NCBI GenBank assembly: GCA_022828595.1
Contig: JAKGHH010000003.1
Location: 105,175,583 to 105,239,582 of the forward strand
Direction of reading: 5' to 3'
DNA: 64,000 nt
From: Nelumbo lutea
Taxonomy: Eukaryota > Streptophyta > Magnoliopsida > Proteales > Nelumbonaceae
Below, piece after piece: positions 23,601 to 32,911 of this stretch. Both the position numbers and the translations under genes were made by a program. A model generated the notes under the pieces. The model ran no database searches, had not been told where the DNA came from, and saw only the letters and a list, made by a program, of their open reading frames with translations. Position 1 is the stretch's first letter. The number at the start of each line of letters is the position of its first letter.

Positions 23601-23973
23601 TCTCTCCATTAATGTCAGCTATTAAAACTTCAAAGCTTCACAGCTGAATAGGAAAAGAAAAGGGAAATAAGCAAGTGAATGAGCCTTTCTGAGGGACAAA
23701 CAGATTGTCCAAGATATTGTCGTAGTTCTGCACTTAATACTTCATAATTGTTGTCTGCAAGCTGCATAAGCTGTTCCTTGAATAGCATATTTTCTCTGAT
23801 TTTTTTTGACGCCACATATTTTCTATGATGATGTTGCTAAGAATATGAAATTAATATCTGCTCTTTTTTTCTATACAGGACGAGCTAAAGAATTTGAAAA
23901 ACCATCTCGCTTGCTTGAAAGGCCCTCACTCTTTGGAGCATTGGTTCAGGAGTATGCCAACCGGTCCTCTTAA
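2668..23973 (+). CDS. ABCC4: ABC transporter C family member 4/14-like (MRP type), complete
   Basis: A full-length plant multidrug-resistance-associated ABC transporter, an ATP-driven exporter of organic anions at the vacuolar or plasma membrane; Arabidopsis ABCC4 has been linked to folate transport and stomata. Coding exons: 2668-4758, 18905-19225, 19376-19462, 19677-20315, 20450-20614, 21307-21601, 22071-22285, 22423-22728, 22852-22915, 23038-23277, 23879-23973. They join in frame to 1505 residues, close to the family's roughly 1500. Order: hydrophobic TMD0, TMD1 (about 300-600), NBD1 with Walker A 674-681, Q-loop Q709, LSGGQ 764-768 and Walker B D788-D789; a Ser/Pro-rich linker, TMD2, NBD2 with Walker A 1299-1306, WSVGQ 1402-1406 and Walker B D1426-E1427. 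Asp instead of Glu after the NBD1 Walker B is normal for ABCC. ATG 2668 was chosen because MSSGSW aligns with family N-termini; an in-frame ATG at 2608 is possible. ABCC4 and ABCC14 are close paralogues and I cannot separate them here. Confidence 0.93.
7366..8346 (-). mobile_element. LINE, 3' half with RNase H remnant, interrupted by gypsy element
   Basis: Read on the minus strand, this begins in the reverse transcriptase just after the gypsy insertion point (GKFGFG, then a [14 protein letters not shown] segment near 8200). It jumps by an internal deletion to a plant LINE C-terminal RNase H region ([21 protein letters not shown], then [16 protein letters not shown]). It ends in the LINE-type tail rule, ctttaatgaaatctc then ttaccaaaaaaaa, seen as a T run at 7366-7380 on the plus strand. 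Stops and frameshifts show it is dead. No LINE target duplication was found. Confidence 0.75.
8347..9041 (-). repeat. 3' LTR of the gypsy element
   Basis: About 695 bp, from tgatgctgtgc to ccatca, in the same orientation as the copy at 13162-13857. Over the first 220 bases I count roughly one mismatch in ten, mostly C/T or G/A transitions. That suggests an old, probably methylated insertion. Confidence 0.9.
9042..9061 (-). other. Polypurine tract of the gypsy element
   Basis: Directly next to the 3' LTR, the minus strand reads cttggggagtggggggcaat, a purine-rich tract in the exact place required for plus-strand priming. Confidence 0.75.
9050..13098 (-). pseudogene. Degenerate gag-pol polyprotein of the gypsy element
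   Basis: Pieces in order on the minus strand: gag N-terminus from 13098; gag domain about 12560-12120 ([20 protein letters not shown]); a CHFHRDHGH...C motif near 12000; aspartic protease with DSGSS near 11560; reverse transcriptase about 10960-10360 with FGLKN and YVDD near 10440; RNase H about 10340-9560 (KLRPYFQAH); a second RNase H about 9537-9130 with acidic residues in [30 protein letters not shown] and DNAEANALS. The frame is broken between 12120 and 12050, at 11836-11814, near 10350 and near 9905. No HHCC or DDE integrase segment is visible anywhere. Confidence 0.85.
13144..13160 (-). other. Putative primer-binding site of the gypsy element
   Basis: Immediately inside the 5' LTR the minus strand reads ttggcaccgtctgtagg. 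This resembles the TGGCGCCGTCTGTGGG primer sites seen in Tat-like plant gypsy elements. It is not the initiator-Met type. The tRNA partner was not checked. Confidence 0.55.
13162..13857 (-). repeat. 5' LTR of the gypsy element
   Basis: About 696 bp, partner of 8347-9041, with the same TGATG...CATCA ends. It is followed at 13858 by the second copy of the gttga target duplication. Confidence 0.9.
13858..14570 (-). mobile_element. LINE, 5' part of reverse transcriptase, interrupted by gypsy element
   Basis: Minus-strand reading gives plant LINE ORF2 sequence: [14 protein letters not shown] near 14520, then [14 protein letters not shown] at 14445-14400. Next come [13 protein letters not shown] and a KNQSAFV-type segment near 14050, and [20 protein letters not shown] ending at the insertion point. 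Removing the gypsy element and one gttga restores an uninterrupted reading frame into the segment at 8341. The element is 5'-truncated near 14570 and carries stops. Confidence 0.8.
15064..15397. mobile_element. PIF/Harbinger-like (Tourist-type) MITE
   Basis: A 334-bp element flanked by TAA on both sides (15061-15063, 15398-15400). Terminal inverted repeats are ggccccgtttggt and gggggcgtttggt (reverse complement of the right end). Three-base TWA duplications and GTTTGGT-type ends are typical of Tourist MITEs. No coding potential. Confidence 0.65.
16209..16446. repeat. Degraded GGAAT-rich MITE
   Basis: Starts ggccccatttgatttgtaggaa and contains repeated ggaat/attcc blocks in inverted arrangement. 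It shares its left half (aggaatagaggtttggaat) and the 'gggatgaaatcccattct' segment with the better-preserved copy at 29434-29718. The right end is eroded. Confidence 0.5.
16554..16673. repeat. Three perfect tandem copies of a 40-bp unit
   Basis: The unit starts agagtacctttggtgcatag and ends cccataattt. Copies begin at 16554, 16594 and 16634 with no differences that I can see, so the expansion is recent. It contains a gggcccagtggccc dyad. Confidence 0.9.
17838..18012. repeat. GGGTTGG-rich degenerate inverted repeat
   Basis: Left part reads gagtcgggttggctcaaaccc, right part ggttgggttaggattgacccc, giving an imperfect foldback of the kind common in small plant MITEs. Ends and target duplication cannot be fixed. 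Confidence 0.3.
18387..18598. repeat. Tandem duplication, unit about 105 bp
   Basis: Two diverged copies, each containing aagttcaaggaat/aaattcaaggaat, ttgggttgggccctac/atcc, agttgact and a run of ggattggattaa/aggatta words. The copies differ at roughly one base in ten. It lies 300 bp upstream of the exon-2 acceptor of the ABCC gene. Confidence 0.65.
20695..21010. repeat. GGTCCAATCC-rich MITE-like repeat in ABCC intron
   Basis: Begins gaggggtgtcaaactgtcaa and has inverted blocks of ggtccaatccaa/ttggattgga. A nearby ttgacactt gives a partial inverted end. The family recurs at 36410-36830. It lies in the intron between coding exons at 20614 and 21307. Confidence 0.4.
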
Positions 23974-24309
23974 CTTTAGACATCAGTTGGCCAACTTGGC
24001 CGACAGCTGCTTCTGGTGCTATTGCCATCACTACCAAGCAGTAGACGTCGCTTGCCTTTCTTTGATGGGTTCACCAAGAATCAACATTGATGGAAGATTG
24101 GCGACTTTTGCAAAGTCTTATCCCAATCTTTCAATCTGAACTAGTAATTGACAAGCCTCTGCAATTATAGGAGGGCAAGAATGAAGGAAATGTTCTATGG
24201 AATGGATGCTCCAATACTATGAATCCTCTAATAGAATACAAATTAAGTTTTTTAAGAAAAAAAAAAAAGATCTCTAATATGGCAAATAGTAGATTAGCGA
24301 AATAGTTGC

Positions 24310-25800
24310 TGAAAAACTAAATCAATTGATCATCTAGACTGCTAATTCGTGGGGAGGGAGGGAGAAGAAGCAGCTTCATTCAGTAAAGAACTGGACATGC
24401 AAGACAGTTGAATACAGAGTTGTAGCTTATAGCCACTTTACATTTACAAGCGAAATAAGCGAATATGTGAGCAACTTGGTTCAGTATTCTATTAACATGA
24501 ACAAAAAATGTAGATTGGAAATTCTTGTTTGAACTGTTGATGCGAATCCAATGAAACTGCTTTATCCATGTCATAGGTCTGTTCCTGCTATTCAAAAGGT
24601 TTATACAAGTCTCTGAGAGCCAGAATGAATGATCAACTTGCTAAGATTAGAATTAAAAGCTGCTTCCGAGGTGCATACTAGGCTCTAATTTCCGCATCAT
24701 AGTTGTCTGCTGCCCAACATGGCTTTTCTTTAACAATGGTTGGATTGGTGGAATGCATTGAAGGATGAAGGCGAGTCCTCCAGAACTTGTAAAAGGGTCA
24801 TAAGAACCATCAATATGTGGATTAAAGCATGATATGATTCTATGCTACAGTTGAGTTTGGCCATGTAAGATCCTAACTAGTGTTTCTTTCACTAGCTAGT
24901 AACATAAGTTGAAACTTTGTGAATGACTTCCAATTGTGATGGCTTTGAGTTTTCAAAAAGCAATTTATTGCTTGCTTCCTAAATTAAATATAAGAGCACA
25001 AAATTTGCAAAAGAAGCCAGAAATCTCTTATTTGCTGTATTGTAATCTCATTCCTGTGTAAAAACTGACAATGAAGATTTCCCTCTAAATTGGTGTGTAA
25101 TAAACAGGTGTAGAAAAAATCTCCAGTTTGATCTTGGATTGGAATCCATTTTGATCATTTTGTTTTAACTAGTATTCCATCCCATATATAGTGCATTCCA
25201 AGTAAAAACTTGGAAATGGTAGGGAATGTTAAGTTTCCACAATAGATTCCAAGTGAAATGAGTGGATGATGAAGACAGCAAGTCACTTAAGAAAGATTTG
25301 TACATCGACTTTACTTTATAAATGCCTAAAACTATTCCTCTTCCATCTAGATGAAGCAAATTAATCTGTTACTTTAAGGTTCAGGAGTGAAGTGCATCAT
25401 TGCTTGGTTTTGGGACATCATTGAAGGAGGTTGGGTTTTAATTCCTCAATTAAGCCATGGGCTTGCTTCCACAATAGGGAGTTTTGTCTTCCTTTTCTTG
25501 CTGTGAAGATAGATTGATTAGAAAAACATTTTTCCTTGTTGACACTATGGAGTGCTACCTTAGGAAAGCAACCACCAAATCTGCTTTTGAACATTGCTAT
25601 AATTCTATAAAGCCTAGAACACCAGCTGATTTAGGAAGGCCTAATTTAGGCCATTAGATAATGTGCTTTGGACCATATGAGTCAGCTTTCCACCACAAAT
25701 TTCTTGAGAGTCTATCCATTTGCAGAAAGACTCTGGGGAGAATAGTAGTGCCGTATATTGGCAACTATAAACTATGAAGTAAGGTAATCTTCTAACATTA
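24310..25800 (-). mobile_element. Degenerate LINE remnant downstream of ABCC
   Basis: Minus-strand frames show two plant LINE blocks in the right order. One is a zf-RVT-like segment at 25359-25165 (YKVKSMYKSFL, then WKLNIPYHFQVFTWNAL). The other is an RNase H C-terminus at 24595-24380 (FVHVNRILNQVAHIFAYFA). Upstream minus-strand DNA to about 25800 has LINE-like words but many stops. An A run at 24258-24269 is on the wrong strand to be its tail. It starts about 340 bp after the ABCC stop codon. Confidence 0.6.
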
Positions 25801-25876
25801 TATGTGAGGTTTGACATGTATTTTTTATGTCATCTACCCAAAAAAACAAGCTTATTTGTTATGTTATTCTATTTGT

Positions 25877-26377
25877 TAGGGGTATCCACGGTTCGGTTAA
25901 CCGAACCATGGGCATATTTTGCAAATCGAATCGGTGGTACCGGTTTTTCCATTTCTCTAACCGAAACTGGACCAGTACCACCAGTTAACTGGTCCATTTG
26001 GTTCTTCGGCTTTTTATATTTTATAATATATATTATATAAATAAATATATATAGTATTATATTATATATAATATATTATAAATATTTTAATAATATATAA
26101 TATGTTTATAAATAGATTATTATAAATATAATATAAGTATATATTTATATATAATATATAGAAAATATGTGAAATATATTAAATATATATATACAATATA
26201 CATATAAATATATACCGATTGGTTCAATTAACCACCGATTTTTTTGTAGGTTAACCGAAAACCGAACCGGTCCTTCAATTTTTCAAAAATTCCAAACCGG
26301 AACCAAACCGATCGGTTTGATTAACAGCATTTTGCGGTTCAGTTTTTCAGCTTTTCGGTTTTCCATGGACACCCCTA
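25877..26377. mobile_element. hAT-like MITE with GGTTCGGTT ends
   Basis: 501 bp with terminal repeats taggggtatccacgg and (reverse complement of right end) taggggtgtccatgg. It is flanked by ctatttgt (25869-25876) and ctattttt (26378-26385), a 7-of-8 match to an 8-bp duplication as expected for hAT. The ends are rich in aaccgaacc/ggttcggtt and the centre is almost pure AT. Confidence 0.75.
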
Positions 26378-26385
26378 CTATTTTT

Positions 26386-28080
26386 TACCTCTAATAAAAA
26401 AACCCTATAGAACCCATGCCCAACAAATGATAATTTTCTACTTTAAATATTAATTAAAATTTTCAAAGGGAATTTCATAATGACTACAAGGAAGCTACCA
26501 AATGTCTTTGATCTATATCCTAGTAGGATATTTCTCTTCAATATCCTTATTAAGATTAACCACAAATCAAATCCAATTTAGCTTATTGATTCAAATAAAA
26601 ATCCAACACAATGCTTTCAAAATATTTTATAATGTCAACCCCATCTATCTATATTATATACCAAAACAATGTTTCTATAAAAAAAATTAAAGCAATGTAT
26701 GCATGTCATATGGCCTCTCCTTGCTCCAAACCTCCCTTCTAATTCCCCCTATTTTGAATTTTCATTTTTAAAAGTCTACATCACTTTTAAAACAATATCG
26801 TAAAATAAGTAGTAATCTAATTGTAAAATAGGTAATAATTTAATCACTAAACCTGATCAATAAATTAAGAATCTAATTGTACCCATTCAAAACCTGTTTA
26901 CAAACTAATTTCTTAACTTAGCCCCAAGTACCATATTATTGTAGATCTAATTATTACCAAATTAAATTAGCTCATTAGTTCATTTAGTTAACTCAAATCT
27001 ATACAATTATAAAAAGTACCAATGTGGGTGTGGAACATTTCTTGACTAAAATGCCCACATTTGTTATTTAGTCCATATCTAATTATGAAGGTTGAAAATG
27101 TAATTTCAATTAATGGATTTCACCTCATTTAATCCCCTCTCATTAACTCTTGTATTTAAGGTATTAACTCTCATGCTCTCTTATTAAATCCCATATTTAA
27201 GTTATTTTTTCACTAATAAATGCTACTAATTAGATCTATGTCCAATACTTTTAACAATATAAACCCATATATTTTAAAACTTACTCAAAAACAAAATCAT
27301 TCTTTATCCAAGTGATGAATAAGAAATTCAATTATCTAAATCAAATTGGCCAACCCATGAAATCATAGTTATATAATAAATTTTTTAAATAGAAATAAAT
27401 ATAGAAAATTACAAAAATGTAGAAAAAATAAACACATTTGTGATATATTTTTATTAATCAAATTAAAAAAAAACAAGTGTAATAAAAAGAATTATTTTTA
27501 TTGATGATGAAAATGAAATACATAATCTAAAACTAACCAAAAATGAAATTATTTTCTTGTTTAGCAGAGATCAATAGTTCAACCATTAGGTCACATTTTT
27601 CAACCTTTAATGTCTTAATTAAATAATAAAAATTAATAAAATATGAAAAAACAAAAAGATAAAAAAATGCATAAATTTTACAAAAAATAAACATTTGGGC
27701 ACATGTATTATATCATATTTATCATATTAAATAAAAATAAGTGTACATAACAATATTATTTTTACATAGATAGAAATTAAAAAAATATAAAAAAAATTGA
27801 ACACATCTATAACTCCATATTTAAACTACTATTAAAAATATGAATAAGATTGTGGAACTTTCTTTTGACTAAAATACCAATTTTTTTAATTTAATCACTA
27901 TTTAATTATGAGGTTTAAAATGTAGTTTGAACTACAAATTTCACCCCCATTTAATCCCTCTCTTTAAATCTTTTACATTTTTTTTATATAAATGAACAAA
28001 AAAATATACACTAAGAAGATAAAACATTACAAAAAGAAGAGTCCAACCAAGTGAGTAGGGTTGTTAATGATATCCGAAAC
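26386..28080. other. AT-rich intergenic DNA, nothing recognised
   Basis: About 1.7 kb of very AT-rich sequence without a plausible gene. It contains short diverged direct repeats: 'actaaaatgcccacatttgttatttagtccatatctaattatgaggtt' type words near 27040-27090 recur near 27865-27915. These suggest a decayed duplicated segment. Confidence 0.5.
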
Positions 28081-28350
28081 CAAGGTTTTTAAAACCGAAC
28101 CAGACAACGAATCGGTCAAGGGTCTGGTTCCTGAGTCGAACGGTCCGACCGCTCAAACCGAACAAACAACCCGTTCTAACAAATAAAAATAAAAATAAAA
28201 AATAGACAGTTCAAACGATTTGACTGCCTAGGTCAGTGGTTTGTTGACCAAATTAACGATTTTTGTCAAAATAACGATTCTGCGGTAAAATGAAACCGGT
28301 CACTTGACCAGTTCCCAATTTTTCTGGTCTGGTCTAGTTTTGAAAACCAT
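28081..28350. mobile_element. Mutator-like MITE, AAGGTTTTTAAA family, copy 1
   Basis: 270 bp. Left end caaggtttttaaaaccgaacc; the right end, reverse-complemented, starts atggttttcaaaac. Flanks atccgaaac and accccaaac match 7 of 9. The interior (cagtggtttg.tgaccaaat.aacg) is the same as in copy 2 at 51453-51705, which has a perfect 9-bp duplication. Confidence 0.65.
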
Positions 28351-28549
28351 ACCCCAAACTTTGTAGCCCAATATGAGGTGCTTACGTAGTTAGTTTCAAA
28401 CTTTGCAATCTGCATTCGATTAATAGTGAAAAACAAAAAATATAAAAAAAATACATGAATTTTATAAAAAAAATTGGATACATTATTCCTATCATTATCA
28501 TCATCTAAAATTGCCACGTGCAAAGCACGTGTGCACTTACTAGTTATCT

Positions 28550-29327
28550 TAAATGGGCTTAAATAAAATAAAATTAATGTAAATTAGCTTATGTTATTTA
28601 AATTAAATCAAATTAATGTGATTGAACTTAAAATAACTTAAGTTAATTTTATTAACAAACCAAATTAATTAATTATCCTAATTAATAAACTTTATTGTTT
28701 TCAATTCTTTAATTAACCTAGCTTTCTTTAAGTGAATAATTAGTTAACTTAATTTACTTAAATTAATTAAGGTTAATTATGATTAACTAGCCTAGTTAAA
28801 TAATTTGGTTATGCTAATTTTTTAACTTAACAAACTGAGTTATTCTTAACATAGATTAATTAACATAAATTATTAATTATTCAACTAACATTGAATAAAG
28901 TAAAATTGTAAAGAACCTTAACCCAATTGACTAAATGAACCTTAGTTAACATAATTGGCATAATTAACCAATAATCTTAGTTGACTTAAGCTACCTTAAT
29001 GGATTTGTTTTTTTTTTTTTTTTACTTTAGTTGATGGATTCAATTAACCTAATTACCTCAATTAACCTTAATACACTTAACTAACCTAATTAATATAATT
29101 AACTTAAATATCCTAATTAAACTATTTAACTTAATTAATCTTACTAAATTACCTATTTAACTTAATTATCCAAATTAAGCCTAAATAAATTAACTAATTA
29201 GCTAACCAACTTAGACCTGTTAACATAATTAACCTAATTTAATTTAATTACCTAATCCTGACTAACCAAATTAACTTAAGGTAATTTGATTTAATTACCC
29301 AATCCTGACTAATCCTGACCTATTAAC
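28550..29327. repeat. Degenerate TTAATTAACC-type simple repeat tract
   Basis: Nearly 800 bp built from short words such as aattaaccta, ttaattaac and acttaatta, with almost no G. No unit is regular enough for a satellite. Microsatellite-like expansion and decay is the simplest reading. Confidence 0.6.
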
Positions 29328-29353
29328 ATATATATATATATATATATATATAT
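29328..29353. repeat. (TA)n microsatellite
   Basis: Thirteen TA repeats at the end of the TTAATTAACC-rich tract. Confidence 0.9.
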
Positions 29354-29433
29354 TGAGGTTTGAGGAAACTACTTACATATACCTTGCAGTTTCAAAAACT
29401 ACTAACATATACCTTGTTGACCTTTCAAACATT

Positions 29434-29718
29434 AAAGGCCCATTTGGTTTGTGGGAATAGAGGTTTGGAATCAAAATTGGAATGGGCATTCCAATTCCAA
29501 CTGTTTGGTTGGTTAGAATCAGAATCCCATTTTCATTCTTGGTGGAATGGCATTCCCCATTTGATGGAATGGTCATTCCCTCCCCCTCCCTTGGGAATGA
29601 AATCCCATTCTAACTAATTTCAATTTTCATTCCAATTTCTGTCTGAACCAAACAAACTATGAGAATAGACTATTCTGATGTTGATTCCAATTCCAACTAC
29701 TAATCAAATGGACCCTAA
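29434..29718. mobile_element. GGAAT-rich MITE
   Basis: Ends aaaggcccatttggtttgtgg and (reverse complement) ttagggtccatttgattag. The interior has inverted ggaatgg/ccattcc blocks and a cccctcccttgggaatgaaatccca segment. The target duplication is not clear. Related to the repeats at 16209-16446, 32556-32828 and the ends of 32912-35653. Confidence 0.6.
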
Positions 29719-30529
29719 ATCTAATAGATAAAACATAAAAGGGCATAAGTGTTCTTAACTATTCATTAGATTTTCAAAAAATGCTCCTACTCTTTTAGCA
29801 TAAGAAGAACAACAATATCCCTGGAATGAACACAGAGAGATTAAGGTAGGAGTAAGGTGGTACAAAATTTGCATTAGTTTTTAGGATGCAAAATTTGCAT
29901 TGTCAATGAACACAGTGAGATTAAAAAAGCACAGATTTTGTTTCTAGCAGGAGTGCAAACCAATGTTTTAAAACTGACCTAGAGGCTAAATTGTTTTACC
30001 TCTAGGTCACGGGCTAGCGGATTGACCGTTTGAGTATTTGCTTGCATTTGTTCCTCGACTAGAATCACATGCATGATTTGGGCAGGTCCTAGTTTTGATA
30101 AAGAAGTGAGTATAACTCTAGATCATTACCTATACTCCCATTTATTAAGGAACTAATTCATGATAATACTATTATTAGCTCAGGAACTAATTCACTTAAT
30201 GAAGAAAAGAAAAAAAAAAAAAACTAGGGAAGGATATTAATGGTAGTGAAACTTGATATTTCTAAAGTAGGTTAATCCATGATAACATTATTATAGGAAA
30301 CAATTCACATTAGGAAAAGAATAAAAAAAGAAAAAAAAAAACTAGAGGAGGATTAATGGCAGTGAAACTTGATATTTCCAAAGCCTATATTCTATTGAAT
30401 GTGGGTTTTGAAATCATTGAAGTTTTCATAAGAGTGTTGTGAATTAATATGGGTTTGTATATCCTTTGTTAAAATGCATGTGCTAGTTAATGGTTCCCCT
30501 AAAGGTTTTTTTTTTTTTAAACATCTAGG

Positions 30530-31076
30530 TGTGGGTGCAAATGGACAGGATCACGATCCAAGATCCCATCCTATTTGGTCAGATTTGAATCACTATATTC
30601 GGATCTTCATTTCGGACTAGTTAATAGTACCCTATCAGAAATTGGATCGGATTCGGATCACCCTCTATCTTATTTGAGAAGATCTGATCTGATATGTATT
30701 ATATTTATAATTACAAATATATATAATACATATATATGTTATTTATTTATTTATAAATACATTGTTTTATATTATATTTTTATAAATTTGTTATACTATT
30801 TATTTTTTATAAAAAACATGCATATATATGATGAAAATAATTAAAAATACTTGCTTTTTATTTCATTTAAATTAGTATATTTTAATTTTCTTTTAATAAT
30901 TTATTATTTTTTAAAGAAAACAAGTCAGATCGGATCATATTTGAATATCCGACTTACCGATAGGATTCGAATTCAAATCGAATCCTATTAGATCCGATCG
31001 GATCCGACATGAACAATGTTGGATCAAATTTGAATATACCCTGATTCGAATCCGATATGATCTGTTTGCATCCCTA
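30530..31076. mobile_element. hAT-like MITE with perfect 8-bp target duplication
   Basis: 547 bp flanked by catctagg at 30522-30529 and 31077-31084. Termini tgtgggtgcaaa and (reverse complement) tagggatgcaaa. Subterminal gatccgaat/attcggatc words occur in both arms and the centre is AT-rich. No transposase frame. Confidence 0.8.
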
Positions 31077-31265
31077 CATCTAGGGGTATTAGATAGGGTG
31101 ATCTTATACCCCCTTACTTATTTGTCTTAGGAATGGAAGGTATATCTCGATTGATTGTGAAGGCAAATGATCAAAATAATGTCAAGGGAACAAAACCCAT
31201 AGAGATGTTGTAACTTCTATTAATCAGTTGTTAAGCAATACCTTTACGGTTTGTGTTAAACAAAA

Positions 31266-31834
31266 GGGAAAATTCCTTATTAGTACCTTGTACTTTGGGT
31301 TTAGTGTCACTTTGGTCCCTAAACTTTGAAATGCGACAATTCAGTATCCAAACTTTTAAAATGTGATAATCCAGTACTTATGGTTAACTAGCTATTAATC
31401 AACTATTAAGTAACATTTTTAAAAAGACACAAATGCCCTTCGAGTGTCATCTAATTTTCTTTATCAACTATCCAAACATTGACAAAAAAAAAAATTAATA
31501 GTTTCAAATCCTTGCCTCTTCTATTCAAGAAAGTTGGGGTCACTAAAATGTCCACTTAAATGTAACCCAACTTTCTTGAATGGAAGAATCAAGGATTTGG
31601 GACTGTTAATTTTTTTGTCAATGTTAATGTTTGATAAAGAAAATTAAATGACACTCGAAAGGCATTTGTGTCATTTTCAAATATCACTTAATAACAGATT
31701 AACTATTGCTGATTAATGGAAGGTACTAGGTTGTCACATTTTGAAAGTTTGAATACTAAATTATCGCATTTTAAAGTTCAGAGGCCAAAGTGGCATTAGG
31801 CACAAAGTACAGATTACTAATCAAGAATTTTCTC
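31266..31834. mobile_element. Mutator-like long foldback MITE
   Basis: 569 bp, nearly all of it two inverted arms of about 275 bp. It is flanked by a perfect 9-bp duplication taaacaaaa (31257-31265, 31835-31843). Ends gggaaaattc and gagaaaattc. The arms pair to a small loop near actaaaatgtccacttaaat, bordered by gaaagttggggt/aacccaactttc. Nine-base duplications with long terminal repeats are the hallmark of MULE-derived elements. A transcript would form a long hairpin. Confidence 0.8.
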
Positions 31835-31984
31835 TAAACAAAATGAAAGCAAAACTAACAAATTGGAAATCGTGGGTTTTGCCCTCTGCTGGTTAAAAAA
31901 CATTAGTGCAATCGATTTTGCAAATAGTTCCTGTGCATTGCATGAGTATAATACAATTTACAAAAAGATTTCTAAATGAATAGA

Positions 31985-32447
31985 TAACGTTGGGAGGTTT
32001 GCTTGGAAGCCGAAAATTGAGAAGGCTAGCAGAGCTTTACGTGGATGCTGCTGTCAAGGTGGACAAGGGCGTTAGAGGTAAGAGAGCTTCTAGGGGTAGG
32101 GGCAGATTAGAAAGAGGTGGAGTAAAGACACAGGGCTCTGACCATGATTCAGCATCAGAAAAGTTTCTTTCTTCTTTTTTGTGTGCATGTGGGAAGGGTC
32201 GTTTTGGAGAGTTCAGAGGGCGGTTTTTCTGGTTCTTGGGTGTTTCTTTGTCCTTTTCTGTTTTGTGGAAGGCTGTGTCTTGTTTTTTTGGAGGGTGTGA
32301 GGAGTCTGTGTGGTTCGGTCGGCTCTGATGTACAATTTCTTTGGTTTGCTTTTCCACTTGGGTTGCAAGCTTTGGGGCCCAATTGTACTGTTCCTCCCTC
32401 TTGCTGTTTCTTTTTAATAAATTTTATTTTATTTATCAAAAAAAAAT
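31985..32447 (+). mobile_element. LINE 3' end fragment
   Basis: The plus strand ends with tttttaataaattttatttta then tcaaaaaaaaa, the typical 3' tail of plant LINEs. It is preceded by the characteristic 'ggttgcaagctttggggccc' 3'-UTR segment. Upstream frames give only short low-quality matches, so this is a strongly 5'-truncated copy followed by a G run (32455-32467). Confidence 0.5.
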
Positions 32448-32555
32448 TCAAGGGAGGGGGGGGGGGGACTTGGTGGAACAAGGGTCCACAAAGACAGGGT
32501 TAAATGGGGCAAGTTGGGAAAAAGTTATGTGCTCAAAAGAAAAAAAAAATGAACT

Positions 32556-32828
32556 CGTTTGGTTTGCAGTTGGAATTGGAATCCGAGTGGCTTATTCCTA
32601 TAGTCTGTTTGGTTCAGACAGAATGAGAATGGAAATTAGAACCAATAGGAATATGATTTCATTCCCAAGGGAGGGGCAGGGAATGACCATTCCCTCAAAT
32701 GGGAGAATGACATTCCGGTAGGAATGGGAATGGGATTCTGATTCCCCCCAATCAAACAGTTAGAATCGGAATAGCCCATTCCAACTCCAATTCCAGACCA
32801 CTATTCCTGCGAACAAAACAGGGCCTAA
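32556..32828. mobile_element. GGAAT-rich MITE, inverted copy
   Basis: Left tcgtttggtttgcagttggaa; right end, reverse-complemented, taggccctgttttgttcgcag. Inverted ggaat.gggaatgg blocks match the element at 29434-29718 in the opposite orientation. Target duplication not readable. Confidence 0.5.
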
Positions 32829-32911
32829 GTGGAAGGGCCACAACATTGAACAAGACTTTAATAGTTTGGAGATTTTTTACTAATATTAATTCCTCCCAAG
32901 GAATTATATTT

